Positions 8,819 to 16,848 of a stretch of 64,000 bases of DNA are shown in pieces (within the stretch, counting starts at the first letter, position 1; each line of letters opens with the position of its first letter). The DNA comes from Actinomyces oricola (GTDB taxonomy: Bacteria > Actinomycetota > Actinomycetes > Actinomycetales > Actinomycetaceae): positions 90,015 to 154,014 of the forward strand of contig NZ_RYFV01000002.1 of NCBI RefSeq assembly GCF_004104015.1. Direction: 5' to 3'. The position numbers and the translations under genes were made by a program. The notes below the pieces were generated by a model, which had not been told where the DNA came from, searched no databases, and saw only the letters and a list, made by a program, of their open reading frames with translations.

Positions 8819-9137
8819 CAGTTCTTCCTGTACTGCACTTTTCGTCGTCGGCACCCCCTGGCCGTGGAGACGGAGGAGCGCCGACGAGGGACGGGTGCCT
8901 GGTGCTGGTCCCTGGGCTGGTCGTCGTGGCCCGGGGCCGCCTGGGAGGGGTCGCCCGGGAGCATTCTCCCGCCTCCGCACCCAAGGTCAACCACATGGTG
9001 CCCGACTGCACGTCCAGGCCCTTGGGCGCCGTCGGGCGGGAGTGGGTAGCGTCGTCAGCGGGACCCGGCAGCCGCGCCGCGACGTGCGGACGCCGGGTCC
9101 GGAGCGGAGGGACGGTCCTGATCGGAGGGGCAGTACA
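8819..9137. other. Divergent intergenic region with a 9-bp hairpin
   Basis: About 320 bases between the divergent GNAT and DUF2974 genes, expected to hold both promoters. A 9-bp inverted repeat (9061-9069 with 9092-9100) is visible. I could not assign clear -35/-10 boxes, and no short gene is convincing here. Confidence 0.4.
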
Positions 9138-10370
9138 GTGAGCCGTACACGGAACATGCTCGACTACGTGCGTACCGAGCTCGACACCTTCGACGAACGC
9201 GGCTTCTGCACCGTCGACAGCCTGGTCCTGTCCTGGATGACCTACACACGGATCCCGGCCAGCGACCCGGACCTGGCGGCGGTCCGCGGCTGGGAGGGGG
9301 TGCGCCTGGCGGACCTGTACCGCGCCGAGCACTTCGACGCCTACTACGACGGCATGTGGAGCGAGAGCGCGGGCCTGGAGCTCCTCGCCGCCGTGGCCGC
9401 GAGCCCCCGGTTCCGGGACGTGCGGGTGGCGGGCTACGTGGACGTCACCGACCCCCAGGTCGAGAAGCAGTTCGCCGCCATGACGTTCCGGCTCACCAAG
9501 GACGCGTCCTACGTCGGCTACCGCGGTACGGACTCCAGCCTGGTGGGCTGGAAGGAGGACTTCAACCTCTCCTTCCGCTGCCCCGTGCCCTCCCAGGCCG
9601 AGGCGGCGCGCTACCTGAACGAGGCCGCCGCACGAGTCGACGGCGACCTGCTGGTGGGCGGGCACTCCAAGGGAGGCAACCTCGCCGTCTACGCGGCCGC
9701 GAGGGCGGCGGGGGCCGCCAGTGAGCGTGTGGTGCGGGTCTTCTCCCACGACGGCCCCGGCTTCCTGGCGGAGTTCCTGGCCACCGAGGACTACCGTCGG
9801 GTGGAGCCCAGGGTCGAGAAGACTCTTCCGCAGTCCTCAGTGGTCGGGATGATGCTGGAGCAGCAGGAGGGGTACCAGGTGGTGCGCAGCAACCGCGCCC
9901 TGATCTGGCAGCACGACCTGTTCTCCTGGGTGGTGGACGGCTGCGAGCTGGTGCACGTGGACGGCCTGGCACCCGACGCCCGCTACCTCAGCTCCACCAT
10001 TAGCGCGTGGCTCGGTGCCCGAACCAATGAGGAGAGGGAGCGCTTCATCGACACCCTCTACTCGGTCATCGACCTGGGGGACGTGTCGACTACGCGTGAG
10101 CTGCGGGCCGATTGGCGCCACAGCGTCCCGGCGCGCACCCGTGCGTTCGCGAGTCTCGACGCCGAGACGAGGTCCTTCGTCATCCAGACTCTCAGGGCAC
10201 TGGTGCCACTGGGGGTGCGAGTAGTCCCGGGGCTGCTGGCCGAGGACGCCCACCGGGCACGGCCCGCGGCCCCCGCGGTCGCCGAGGGACCCCGCCAGGA
10301 GCCGAGCGAGGGCCGCGGTGAGGCTACGGCCCCCATGGCCGCCGACCCCTCCACGGGGGCCCGAGGCTGA
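9138..10370 (+). CDS. DUF2974 (Mbeg1-like) lipase-fold protein
   Basis: A 410-residue protein. Residues about 1-330 match the Mbeg1-like DUF2974 family, an alpha/beta-hydrolase relative: conserved N-terminal ERGFCTVDSLVLSWMTYTRIP, the lipase elbow VGGHSKGGNLAVYAA (nucleophile Ser), and SHDGPGF. The C-terminal 50 residues are Ala/Pro/Glu-rich and disordered. The GTG at 9138 follows GGAGGGG. The family is common in Firmicutes and Actinobacteria, with no proven substrate; Mbeg1 means mammary-gland-expressed homologue. No signal peptide is seen, so it is probably cytoplasmic. Confidence 0.85.
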   Translation: MSRTRNMLDYVRTELDTFDERGFCTVDSLVLSWMTYTRIPASDPDLAAVRGWEGVRLADLYRAEHFDAYYDGMWSESAGLELLAAVAASPRFRDVRVAGYVDVTDPQVEKQFAAMTFRLTKDASYVGYRGTDSSLVGWKEDFNLSFRCPVPSQAEAARYLNEAAARVDGDLLVGGHSKGGNLAVYAAARAAGAASERVVRVFSHDGPGFLAEFLATEDYRRVEPRVEKTLPQSSVVGMMLEQQEGYQVVRSNRALIWQHDLFSWVVDGCELVHVDGLAPDARYLSSTISAWLGARTNEERERFIDTLYSVIDLGDVSTTRELRADWRHSVPARTRAFASLDAETRSFVIQTLRALVPLGVRVVPGLLAEDAHRARPAAPAVAEGPRQEPSEGRGEATAPMAADPSTGARG

Positions 10371-10565
10371 CCTACCGTCCGCACCTACGGCGCCCACGGC
10401 CCCGCGGCCGCTGCCCCGTGACTGCACCCGGGGCCGCTCGCGGGCGACAGGGCGATGAGCTTGGACGGAGATGCGCAGGCGCCGTCGTCGTGGCGCGTCG
10501 TCTCACCTGTGCGGGAATGGCAGTAGGGTCGGGCAGGACCGCACTCGACGATGAAGGAGACCGCA

Positions 10566-11549
10566 GTGGACCTCACCTCCAACCAGCGCCCCGCCGACAT
10601 GGAGCGCATCACCACCCCCGAGCTGGCGGACGCCTTCATCGCCGAGGCCACCCGGGCCGTGCGCGCGCAGGTCGGCGACGGCAAGGTGCTGCTGGCCCTG
10701 TCCGGCGGCGTCGACTCCTCCGTCGTCGCCGCCCTGCTCATCAAGGCGATCGGCAAGCAGTTGGTCAGCGTCCACGTCAATCACGGCCTCATGCGCAAGG
10801 GCGAGTCCGAGCAGGTCGTCGAGGTCTTCCGCGATCGGCTGGGCGCCAATCTCATCTACGTCGACGCTTCAGATCGGTTCCTGACCCTGCTTGAGGGCGT
10901 GACCGAGCCCGAGGCCAAGCGCAAGATCATCGGGGGCGAGTTCATCAAGGTGTTCGCCGAGGAGGCCGCGAAGCTCGACGGCGTGGGCTTCCTGGGGCAG
11001 GGCACCATCTACCCCGATATCCTCGAGTCCGACAAGGGCGTCAAGGCTCACCACAACGTGGGCGGCCTGCCCGAGGACATGGACTTCGAATTGGTTGAGC
11101 CCGTCAAGCTGCTGTTCAAGGACGAGGTGCGCGTCGTCGGTAAGCGGCTCGGCCTGCCGGAGTCCATGGTCGAGCGTCAGCCCTTCCCCGGTCCGGGGCT
11201 GGGGGTGCGCTGCCTGGGCGGGATCACCCGCGACCGGCTGGAGGTGTTGCGCGAGGCCGATGCCATTGTCCGAGCGGAGATCGAGGCCGCCGGGGAGGAC
11301 ATCTGGCAGTACTTCTGCGTTGTGCCCGACATGCGCGCCACTGGTGTGCGCGACGGCGAGCGCGCTTTCGACTGGCCCGTCATTATCCGCTGCGTTAACA
11401 CGGTTGATGCGATGACCGCGGAGGTGCCCGAGCTGGGCTGGCCGCTCATGAAGCGCATCACCGCCCGTATTCTGGCGGAGGTCCCCGGCGTGTGCCGCGT
11501 GGCCTACGACCTGACCCCCAAGCCGGTGGGCACCATCGAGTGGGAATGA
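10566..11549 (+). CDS. guaA: GMP synthetase-like ATP pyrophosphatase lacking a glutaminase domain
   Basis: A 327-residue protein equivalent to the ATP pyrophosphatase and dimerisation domains of GuaA only. P-loop SGGVDSS (residues 46-52), [37 protein letters not shown] and the terminal KPVGTIEWE are all present, so it looks catalytically intact. The ATG at 10551 is misleading: its AAGGAG is the ribosome site for the GTG at 10566. It may use free ammonia or borrow a glutaminase, as archaeal split GMP synthetases do. It differs clearly from the full-length copy at 5296, for example CLGGITRDRLEVL against [13 protein letters not shown]. Fic and GNAT genes follow in the same operon. Confidence 0.9.
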   Translation: MDLTSNQRPADMERITTPELADAFIAEATRAVRAQVGDGKVLLALSGGVDSSVVAALLIKAIGKQLVSVHVNHGLMRKGESEQVVEVFRDRLGANLIYVDASDRFLTLLEGVTEPEAKRKIIGGEFIKVFAEEAAKLDGVGFLGQGTIYPDILESDKGVKAHHNVGGLPEDMDFELVEPVKLLFKDEVRVVGKRLGLPESMVERQPFPGPGLGVRCLGGITRDRLEVLREADAIVRAEIEAAGEDIWQYFCVVPDMRATGVRDGERAFDWPVIIRCVNTVDAMTAEVPELGWPLMKRITARILAEVPGVCRVAYDLTPKPVGTIEWE

Positions 11550-11568
11550 CGCTCTGAAGGAGGCGTGC

Positions 11569-12369
11569 ATGCTCGGCGTCCCCGAGACCTCGCCCGGGTC
11601 CGTGCTGCTTGACCGATTGCGGGCGGAGAAGGCGGAGAGGATCAAGGGCGGGATCTACCACCGCCTGCAGGTCGACCTCACCTACTCCTCCAACCGCATT
11701 GAGGGGAGTCGACTCTCCGAGGAGCAGACTCGTCTCATCTTCGAGACCCGCACGATCGACATTTCTGAGGGACCCGTGCGCGTCGACGATGTCGTCGAGA
11801 CCTCCAACCACTTCCGAGCCGTCGACGCCGTCATCGACCACGCGGGCGAGCCACTGACTGAGAACATGATCAAGTGCTTGCACCGCGTCCTCAAGACAGC
11901 GACGGGCGACGCCGCCAAGGAGTGGTTCACCGTGGGTGACTACAAGCGCATCCCCAACGAGGTGTCCGGGATGCCGACCACTGCGCCCGAGGATGTCGCC
12001 GAGGAGATCGAGGCTCTCCTGACCGGGTATGAGCCGGAGCGCCCCCATACGCTGGAGGAGATCGTCGACATGCACGTGCGCTTCGAGCGCATCCACCCTT
12101 TTCAAGACGGTAATGGACGGGTCGGGAGACTGATTATGCTGGGGGAGTGCCTGGCCAGCGATGTCGTACCCTTTGTCATCACCGACGATATGAAGGCCTT
12201 CTACTACCGGGGCCTGCGTGAATGGGAATCACAGCCGGGATTCCTCTTGGAGACCTGCCGCGAGGCACAGGACCGGTTTAAGCAGCACCTCGACTACTTC
12301 CGCATCCCCTACGCCGGAGGAGTGGGCGCGTCGAAAGCGTCCAATGCGGGAAAGAGGGCAGCAAGGTGA
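11569..12369 (+). CDS. Fic family protein (probable protein adenylyltransferase)
   Basis: A 266-residue Fic-domain protein. The active motif HPFQDGNGRVGR (residues 176-187) is complete, with the catalytic His and the Mg/phosphate-binding Asp, Asn and Arg. An N-terminal inhibitory motif SNRIEG (residues 41-46; S-x-x-x-E-G) places it among self-inhibited class II Fic proteins. Such enzymes transfer AMP from ATP to Ser, Thr or Tyr hydroxyls of target proteins. AAGGAGG lies five bases before the ATG, and the gap to the GuaA-like gene is only 19 bases, so they share an operon. The target is unknown. Confidence 0.9.
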   Translation: MLGVPETSPGSVLLDRLRAEKAERIKGGIYHRLQVDLTYSSNRIEGSRLSEEQTRLIFETRTIDISEGPVRVDDVVETSNHFRAVDAVIDHAGEPLTENMIKCLHRVLKTATGDAAKEWFTVGDYKRIPNEVSGMPTTAPEDVAEEIEALLTGYEPERPHTLEEIVDMHVRFERIHPFQDGNGRVGRLIMLGECLASDVVPFVITDDMKAFYYRGLREWESQPGFLLETCREAQDRFKQHLDYFRIPYAGGVGASKASNAGKRAAR

Positions 12370-12875
12370 CGAAGATGCATGAAGACTCCGCTGCGGTCAT
12401 TCGCCCGCTGCGCGAGGGCGAGGCGCACTTGCTGGAGGATTTCCTGTACGAGGCGATCTACGTGCCGGAGGGGGTCTCCACCCGACCTCCGCGCAGCATC
12501 ATTGACGACGATCCGAAGTGCCGTGCCCACTTCGAGGGATTCGGGACGCTGCCCGATGACCGAGCGCTCGTGGCGGAGGTGGGCGGCAGGGCGATTGGCG
12601 CCTGCTGGGTGCGCACGACCGACTGCTACGGCCGACTGGATGCGACGACGCCGGCATTCGCAATTTCCCTATACCGGGAGTTTCGTGGGCGGGGGATCGG
12701 TACCCGAATGCTGCGCCTAATGCTGGAGGAGCTGCGGGAGGCCGGTTACCTGCGGGCATCGCTCGGCGTCGCCAAGGGCAATCCAGCCCTGCGCCTGTAC
12801 GAACGGGTGGGCTTTCGCATCGTCGGGGATGGCGCCGACGACACCGAATGGCTCATGCTCAATGAGTTCAACTGA
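12366..12875 (+). CDS. GNAT family N-acetyltransferase
   Basis: A 169-residue acetyltransferase with acetyl-CoA-binding core YREFRGRGIGTRMLR (R/Q-x-x-G-x-G) and the terminal LGVAKGNPALRLYERVGF typical of GNAT proteins. GTG at 12366 overlaps the Fic stop (GTGA), so translation is coupled; ATG at 12375 is an alternative. It closes the GuaA-like/Fic/GNAT operon. Substrate unknown. Confidence 0.85.
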   Translation: MTKMHEDSAAVIRPLREGEAHLLEDFLYEAIYVPEGVSTRPPRSIIDDDPKCRAHFEGFGTLPDDRALVAEVGGRAIGACWVRTTDCYGRLDATTPAFAISLYREFRGRGIGTRMLRLMLEELREAGYLRASLGVAKGNPALRLYERVGFRIVGDGADDTEWLMLNEFN

Positions 12876-12919
12876 GGCCGCGGGAAACGGCTCGCCTTCG
12901 GTTGCTGATCCGCTTTCCG

Positions 12920-13162
12920 TCATGCTTCCACGGGGCGGAAGTGGTGGGAGGAGCCATCGAAACCCACGTCCTCATCAACGAACCCGAGTGTTTCGATCAA
13001 CGTGATCACACCATTGGCGAAGTCGGCGTCAAGATCGTCGGAGAAGAAACTCAATGCGCCGCTGCTGTCGTAGGACACATTCGATTTGCCATTGGTGTGT
13101 ACGACGTCGTCCTTCGCCTTCAAACTCATGAATCCGCCGCCCTGCAGTCTGTGATACTCCAC
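12920..13162 (-). CDS. Unrecognised short reading frame, possible gene remnant
   Basis: An 80-residue frame on the minus strand of locally lower GC, beginning at a GTG; in-frame codons remain open upstream across the junction with the nitroreductase fragment. The sequence (for example SLKAKDDVVHTNGKSNVSYD, then FFSDDLDADF) does not look like an antisense shadow, but I do not recognise it. No clear ribosome site is seen. It may be the 3' part of a displaced gene. Low confidence that it is expressed. Confidence 0.35.
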   Translation of the reverse strand: MEYHRLQGGGFMSLKAKDDVVHTNGKSNVSYDSSGALSFFSDDLDADFANGVITLIETLGFVDEDVGFDGSSHHFRPVEA

Positions 13163-13182
13163 GGTGTCGCCGCGTTCGTTGA

Positions 13183-13383
13183 GCGGCGTTCGACAAGGGG
13201 CTGGGCGCCATTAACGCCTATGCGCTCGTCAACCGCCCTGACGCGGTCCGCGAGGTCATGGGGATCGGCGAGGAGGAGACGCTCGCCACCGGTATTGCGG
13301 TGGGCCACACGGCCCACAGTCGCCTGGCCGCCTTCGCCCCCTCCCACGTGGACGTGGAGGAGATCCTGACCATGAGGGACTGA
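13183..13383 (+). pseudogene. Nitroreductase C-terminal fragment
   Basis: Reading from 13183 to a TGA at 13381-13383 gives 66 codons matching the C-terminus of nitroreductase-fold flavoproteins (GLGAINAYALVNRPDAVREV, then IGEEETLATGIAVG). An in-frame TGA lies immediately upstream at 13180-13182 and no N-terminal FMN-binding part exists in the window, so only the 3' end survives. The break coincides with the start of the unrecognised minus-strand frame, consistent with a deletion or insertion junction. Confidence 0.7.
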
Positions 13384-13529
13384 CGCCCGGCTGCCGCTGA
13401 ACGGTGTGACGATCCGTCCTTCCGCTCTGCCTCGCATGGGGGCAACATCCAGTTGCTCGATATTCGGGCGGCCTCGTGCTTTCCTTGAGACGGCGGCCGG
13501 TGATGAGGGCTGCGGAAAGGAGACGCACA

Positions 13530-13997
13530 GTGTCCATTGGAGAGGTAATTTCTGAGGCCCGGACCTCCCGGGGGATGACGCAGAGTGAGTTGGCGGGCAG
13601 GATCTTCGTGACCCGGCAGGCGGTCTCGCGCTGGGAGACCGGGGTGACGACACCGGGCGTCGATATGTGCAAGCTTCTTGCCGTCACCCTTGACGTTCCC
13701 GTCACCCGCCTGCTGGAGATGCCGCCCGAGCCCTTCTGTCAGAGCTGCGCCATGCCCTTGACCACTGAGAAGGAGCACGGCAGCGAGGCCGACGGCGTGA
13801 GGTCTGAGGACTACTGCGCCTGGTGCTACCAGGATGGGGAGTTCACCGCCCCCGGGCCGATGGAGGAGCTTATCGAGTACAGCGCCCCCTTTATGTCCAA
13901 GGGCGTCCACATTACCGAGGATGAGGCCATCTCCTATATGGCCGCTGTCCTGCCCGGCCTCAAAAGGTGGAAGGATCAGAAGGACCAGGAGGACTGA
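13530..13997 (+). CDS. HTH (XRE) regulator with zinc-ribbon domain
   Basis: A 155-residue protein. Residues about 3-58 are a Cro/C1-type helix-turn-helix (TSRGMTQSELAGRIFVTRQA, then SRWETGVTTPG). Residues about 68-155 match the putative zinc-ribbon domain with C-x-x-C pairs FCQSCAMPL and YCAWCYQDGEF. The GTG at 13530 follows GAAAGGAG at seven bases; the longer ORF has no ribosome site. Probably a small transcriptional regulator; target unknown. It ends at a shared terminator facing the aldo/keto reductase. Confidence 0.85.
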   Translation: MSIGEVISEARTSRGMTQSELAGRIFVTRQAVSRWETGVTTPGVDMCKLLAVTLDVPVTRLLEMPPEPFCQSCAMPLTTEKEHGSEADGVRSEDYCAWCYQDGEFTAPGPMEELIEYSAPFMSKGVHITEDEAISYMAAVLPGLKRWKDQKDQED

Positions 13998-14069
13998 GTC
14001 GGGCTCACTGCGGGGCGATGAGCAGCGCGACTCCAGGAGAGACTTCGGCCCGCCGGCGGCTTGTTCAAA

Positions 14070-14110
14070 CCCGGTGGCGCGGGGGAGAGCCGGTCACCCG
14101 CGCCACCGGG
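14070..14110. terminator. Bidirectional terminator between convergent genes
   Basis: A perfect 14-bp GC-rich inverted repeat (14070-14083 with 14097-14110) with a 13-base loop lies between the HTH/zinc-ribbon gene (plus) and the aldo/keto reductase (minus), well placed to stop transcription from both sides. Confidence 0.65.
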
Positions 14111-14211
14111 CCGCGTGAAGGCGCTACAGGTGGCGTTGCGTCTGTGAGGCGCCGCTTTCGCGCGCCACAGGCAGCGCGAGTCGGGCGTTCCGCCTGCGGG
14201 GCCCGGGGTGG

Positions 14212-15237
14212 TCAGGCTCGGTGCCGGGCCCGGTTCAGGCGGGCGGCAGCGGGCGTGTTCTGCGCCATGACCCCAACCAGGGGGTGCGGCACGTAGGCCT
14301 CCTCCAGGGCGGCCAGATCGGCGTCGTCGAGCACAAGATCCATGGCGCCAACAGCGCCCTCCACATGAGAGCGCTTGGTCATTCCCACCACCGGCGCCGC
14401 TGTGCGAGTCAGCAGCCAGGCCAAGGAGACCTCGGTCATGCTTGCCGAGTGCCTGGCCGCCACCTGCGCCACGCGATCTATCACCACAGCGTCGGCCTCG
14501 GCGGTGGCGTCGTACTTCATGCGCGCGTAGGCGTCCTCCCTCAACCGGCGCGTGACAGTGCCCACCGGGCGGGCCAGGCGACCTCCGGCCAGGGCGCTGT
14601 AGGGGGTCAGGGCAATGTTGTTCTGGTCGGCGAAAACCGTCATCTCCCGCTCCTCCTCCCGGAACAGGAGGTTGTAGTGGTTCTGGACGGACACGAAGCG
14701 TTCCCAACCGTGGGCCTGCGCCAGGGCATTGGCCTGAGCGACCTGCCAGGCGAAAGCGTTAGCGATACCAATGGCGCGGACCTTGCCCTCCCGCACCGCC
14801 CGGGTGAGGGCGGCCAGGTACTCCTCGATCGGGGTGCCCCAGTCCCACATGTGGAGGATGTACAGGTCCACATGGTCCATGCCCAGATTGCGCAGGCTGG
14901 CCTCCAGGCTCTGGCGCAGATGCTCGGCGCCACTGAGGCCGGCGTCAATGGCCTGGGCGGGGCGGGGGAGGAACTTCGTGGCCACAACCACCTCCTCCCG
15001 CCGGGCGCACTGGCGCAGGGCCCGACCCAGGTACTGCTCGCTGGTACCGCCCTGGTAGCCAATGGCCGTGTCGAAGAAGGTGATCCCCTGCTCCAGGCCG
15101 TAGGTGATGATTTCACGGGAAGCGTCCTCGTCCAGAGTCCAGGAGTGCTGTCCCGCCGAGGCCTCCCCGAACCCCATGCACCCCATGGACACCCGCGAAA
15201 CGCGGATCCCCGAGTCACCTAGCGCCGTGTACTGCAT
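14212..15237 (-). CDS. Aldo/keto reductase
   Basis: A 341-residue NADPH-dependent oxidoreductase of the AKR superfamily. The catalytic tetrad is visible: Asp56 and Tyr61 in FFDTAIGY, Lys88 in ATKF and His129 in YILHMWDWG. The late cofactor region PVVGMTKRSHVEGAVGA is also present. On the minus strand TTAAGGAG precedes the ATG. It is about the usual length for the group resembling YghZ or Tas. Physiological substrate unknown. Confidence 0.92.
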   Translation of the reverse strand: MQYTALGDSGIRVSRVSMGCMGFGEASAGQHSWTLDEDASREIITYGLEQGITFFDTAIGYQGGTSEQYLGRALRQCARREEVVVATKFLPRPAQAIDAGLSGAEHLRQSLEASLRNLGMDHVDLYILHMWDWGTPIEEYLAALTRAVREGKVRAIGIANAFAWQVAQANALAQAHGWERFVSVQNHYNLLFREEEREMTVFADQNNIALTPYSALAGGRLARPVGTVTRRLREDAYARMKYDATAEADAVVIDRVAQVAARHSASMTEVSLAWLLTRTAAPVVGMTKRSHVEGAVGAMDLVLDDADLAALEEAYVPHPLVGVMAQNTPAAARLNRARHRA

Positions 15238-15301
15238 CCGTGTGCTCCTTAACCTCTATCTGTCGTGTCAGAAGTGTCGGGTGCCATGGGGAGGCTACTT
15301 C

Positions 15302-15498
15302 AACTGTGATTCCGCACATAACGGTGGCTTGCGCTCCGTGGAGACCACCGCGCCACCGAAGGCCGACTGCCGTGGCGCTCGAAGTCGAGTTGGCTCGTGA
15401 GGGTGTTGTTGACCGACTCGATGATCTGCAGCAGGGGCGGTAGAACGGCGTGTCCAGGCCGGGGCGCCCCGCCCTTGCGGGCTGGGACTCGGTCATCC
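15302..15498 (-). pseudogene. IS982-family transposase remnant
   Basis: Read on the minus strand, this segment gives KGGAPRPGH followed by LLQIIESVNNTLTSQLDFER and HG, which resembles the C-terminal end of actinobacterial IS982-type transposases (IES-x-N-x-T-x-x-x-QL-x-x-E-x-HGGRT). After HG the similarity fades and the frame appears shifted, and no N-terminal part or terminal inverted repeats are seen. It fills most of the 300-base gap before the ATPase gene. The family assignment is from memory of the motif. Confidence 0.6.
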
Positions 15499-15540
15499 TG
15501 CGGCTGCGCTGAGGCGGAATCGCCTGAGTAGCATGCTGGC

Positions 15541-16848
15541 ATGAAGACGTCGCGCCTGACCGAGTTGCGGCTCACCCGCTTCAAGTCCTTCCGGAATGCC
15601 GTCGTGCCACTCGACGGGCTGGCGGTGCTGACCGGGCGGAACTCCAGCGGGAAGTCGAATGTCTTCGACGCCCTGGACGTCCTGTCGCGGCTGGCCACGC
15701 CTGAGCGCCTGCGTGACAGTCTTGACGGCAGGCGCCGAGGAGGCGGCCCTGTGCGCGGCGGCTCCCGGGGCCTGGCCCCCTACGGGGAGACCACCTTCGA
15801 GCTCGGGTGCACGGTGCGCGTCGACGGCGAGGACCCGGTGGAGTACTTGTACGACATCGAGGTCGAGGTGAGCCCTGACATCAGGGTAGTGCGAGAGGCG
15901 CTTTACTGCCAGGAGACCGGCCCGGCGATGGAGCAGTCTCCGGCTTTCCTTGCTCAAGGAAATGACAGTACGCAGATGAACAGCATCATGATTGGTGAGA
16001 GCAAAGCGCCGTTCTCCGTCTCCGCGGAGAATACCGCCCTGTCCTTCCTGGGGAGTGTGGAGATCGATTCACCTGATCAACTGCTTGCCGAGGCGGCGGC
16101 CATCGTCGCACAGGCATTGCGGGACGTGGTCATTATCGCTGTCGATGCATCCCGCATGCGGACCTATGTCCCGAAGGACAGCCTGTCCATCGAGCCGGAT
16201 ATGGCCAATCTATCTGCCGTCGCTCACTTCATGAAGGATGGGTACCCGAGCCTGTTCGACAGGTTGGAGACTCTCACGCGCGACGTCGCAGGATGCCCCG
16301 TGAAGTCGCTCGACTTCGTCACCGCCGACGAGGGGCGCGAGGTCATGCTGGCGCTCAACGAGTCGGAGACCAGTCGCACGGACGCCAGATCGATGAGCGA
16401 TGGACTGCTCAGGTTCCTGGGCATCGCGACTGCGCTCCTGCTTGCTCCTCGCAGTGGTGGCTTTCAGATGCCAGCCGGTGGTGAATCGTCGGGATTCGGA
16501 GCTTTCGGGCAAGTGCTCGCCATTGAGGAGATTGAGAACGGCCTGCACCCCTCGCATGCGGCGCGCCTGTTCGAGCTCGTCGAGGAGGCGGCCGGACAGG
16601 CGGGAGTCTCGGTCATCATCACCACCCACTCGCCAGCGCTTCTCGATGCGATCGGGGGAGCGCATGCCAGGGATGTGCTCGTTTGCCACGACGGCCAGGT
16701 GACGCGTATGCCAGACCTCCCCGGCTACGACCGGGCCATGGCGCGGGGGACCCTTGGGCGCGTCGTCTCCCAAGGCCTGCTCACCGGGCCCGCTGAGGAG
16801 GAGCGGGCAGACTACTCAGAGTTCCTGCGGCTCATCGGAGCCCAGTGA
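15541..16848 (+). CDS. AAA/SMC-like ATPase (OLD-type), probable defence ATPase
   Basis: A 435-residue ATPase of the AAA_15/AAA_21 group (ABC/SMC-like). Walker A TGRNSSGKSN (about 31-40), the signature-like SMSDGLLRFLGIA (about 284), Walker B LAIEEIENGLHP (about 325) and the H-loop TTHSPALLD (about 360) are in order. The middle 200 residues are variable. The stop overlaps the next start (TGATG), coupling it to a PIN-domain protein. ATPases of this type paired with small nucleases are common in phage-defence islands, and an IS remnant lies directly upstream. The role in defence is inferred. Confidence 0.85.
   Translation: MKTSRLTELRLTRFKSFRNAVVPLDGLAVLTGRNSSGKSNVFDALDVLSRLATPERLRDSLDGRRRGGGPVRGGSRGLAPYGETTFELGCTVRVDGEDPVEYLYDIEVEVSPDIRVVREALYCQETGPAMEQSPAFLAQGNDSTQMNSIMIGESKAPFSVSAENTALSFLGSVEIDSPDQLLAEAAAIVAQALRDVVIIAVDASRMRTYVPKDSLSIEPDMANLSAVAHFMKDGYPSLFDRLETLTRDVAGCPVKSLDFVTADEGREVMLALNESETSRTDARSMSDGLLRFLGIATALLLAPRSGGFQMPAGGESSGFGAFGQVLAIEEIENGLHPSHAARLFELVEEAAGQAGVSVIITTHSPALLDAIGGAHARDVLVCHDGQVTRMPDLPGYDRAMARGTLGRVVSQGLLTGPAEEERADYSEFLRLIGAQ

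Noticed and set aside
10551..10565. ATG start at 10551 for the second GMP synthetase
   Set aside because: The ATG sits on the AAGGAG that serves the GTG at 10566, and no ribosome site precedes it.
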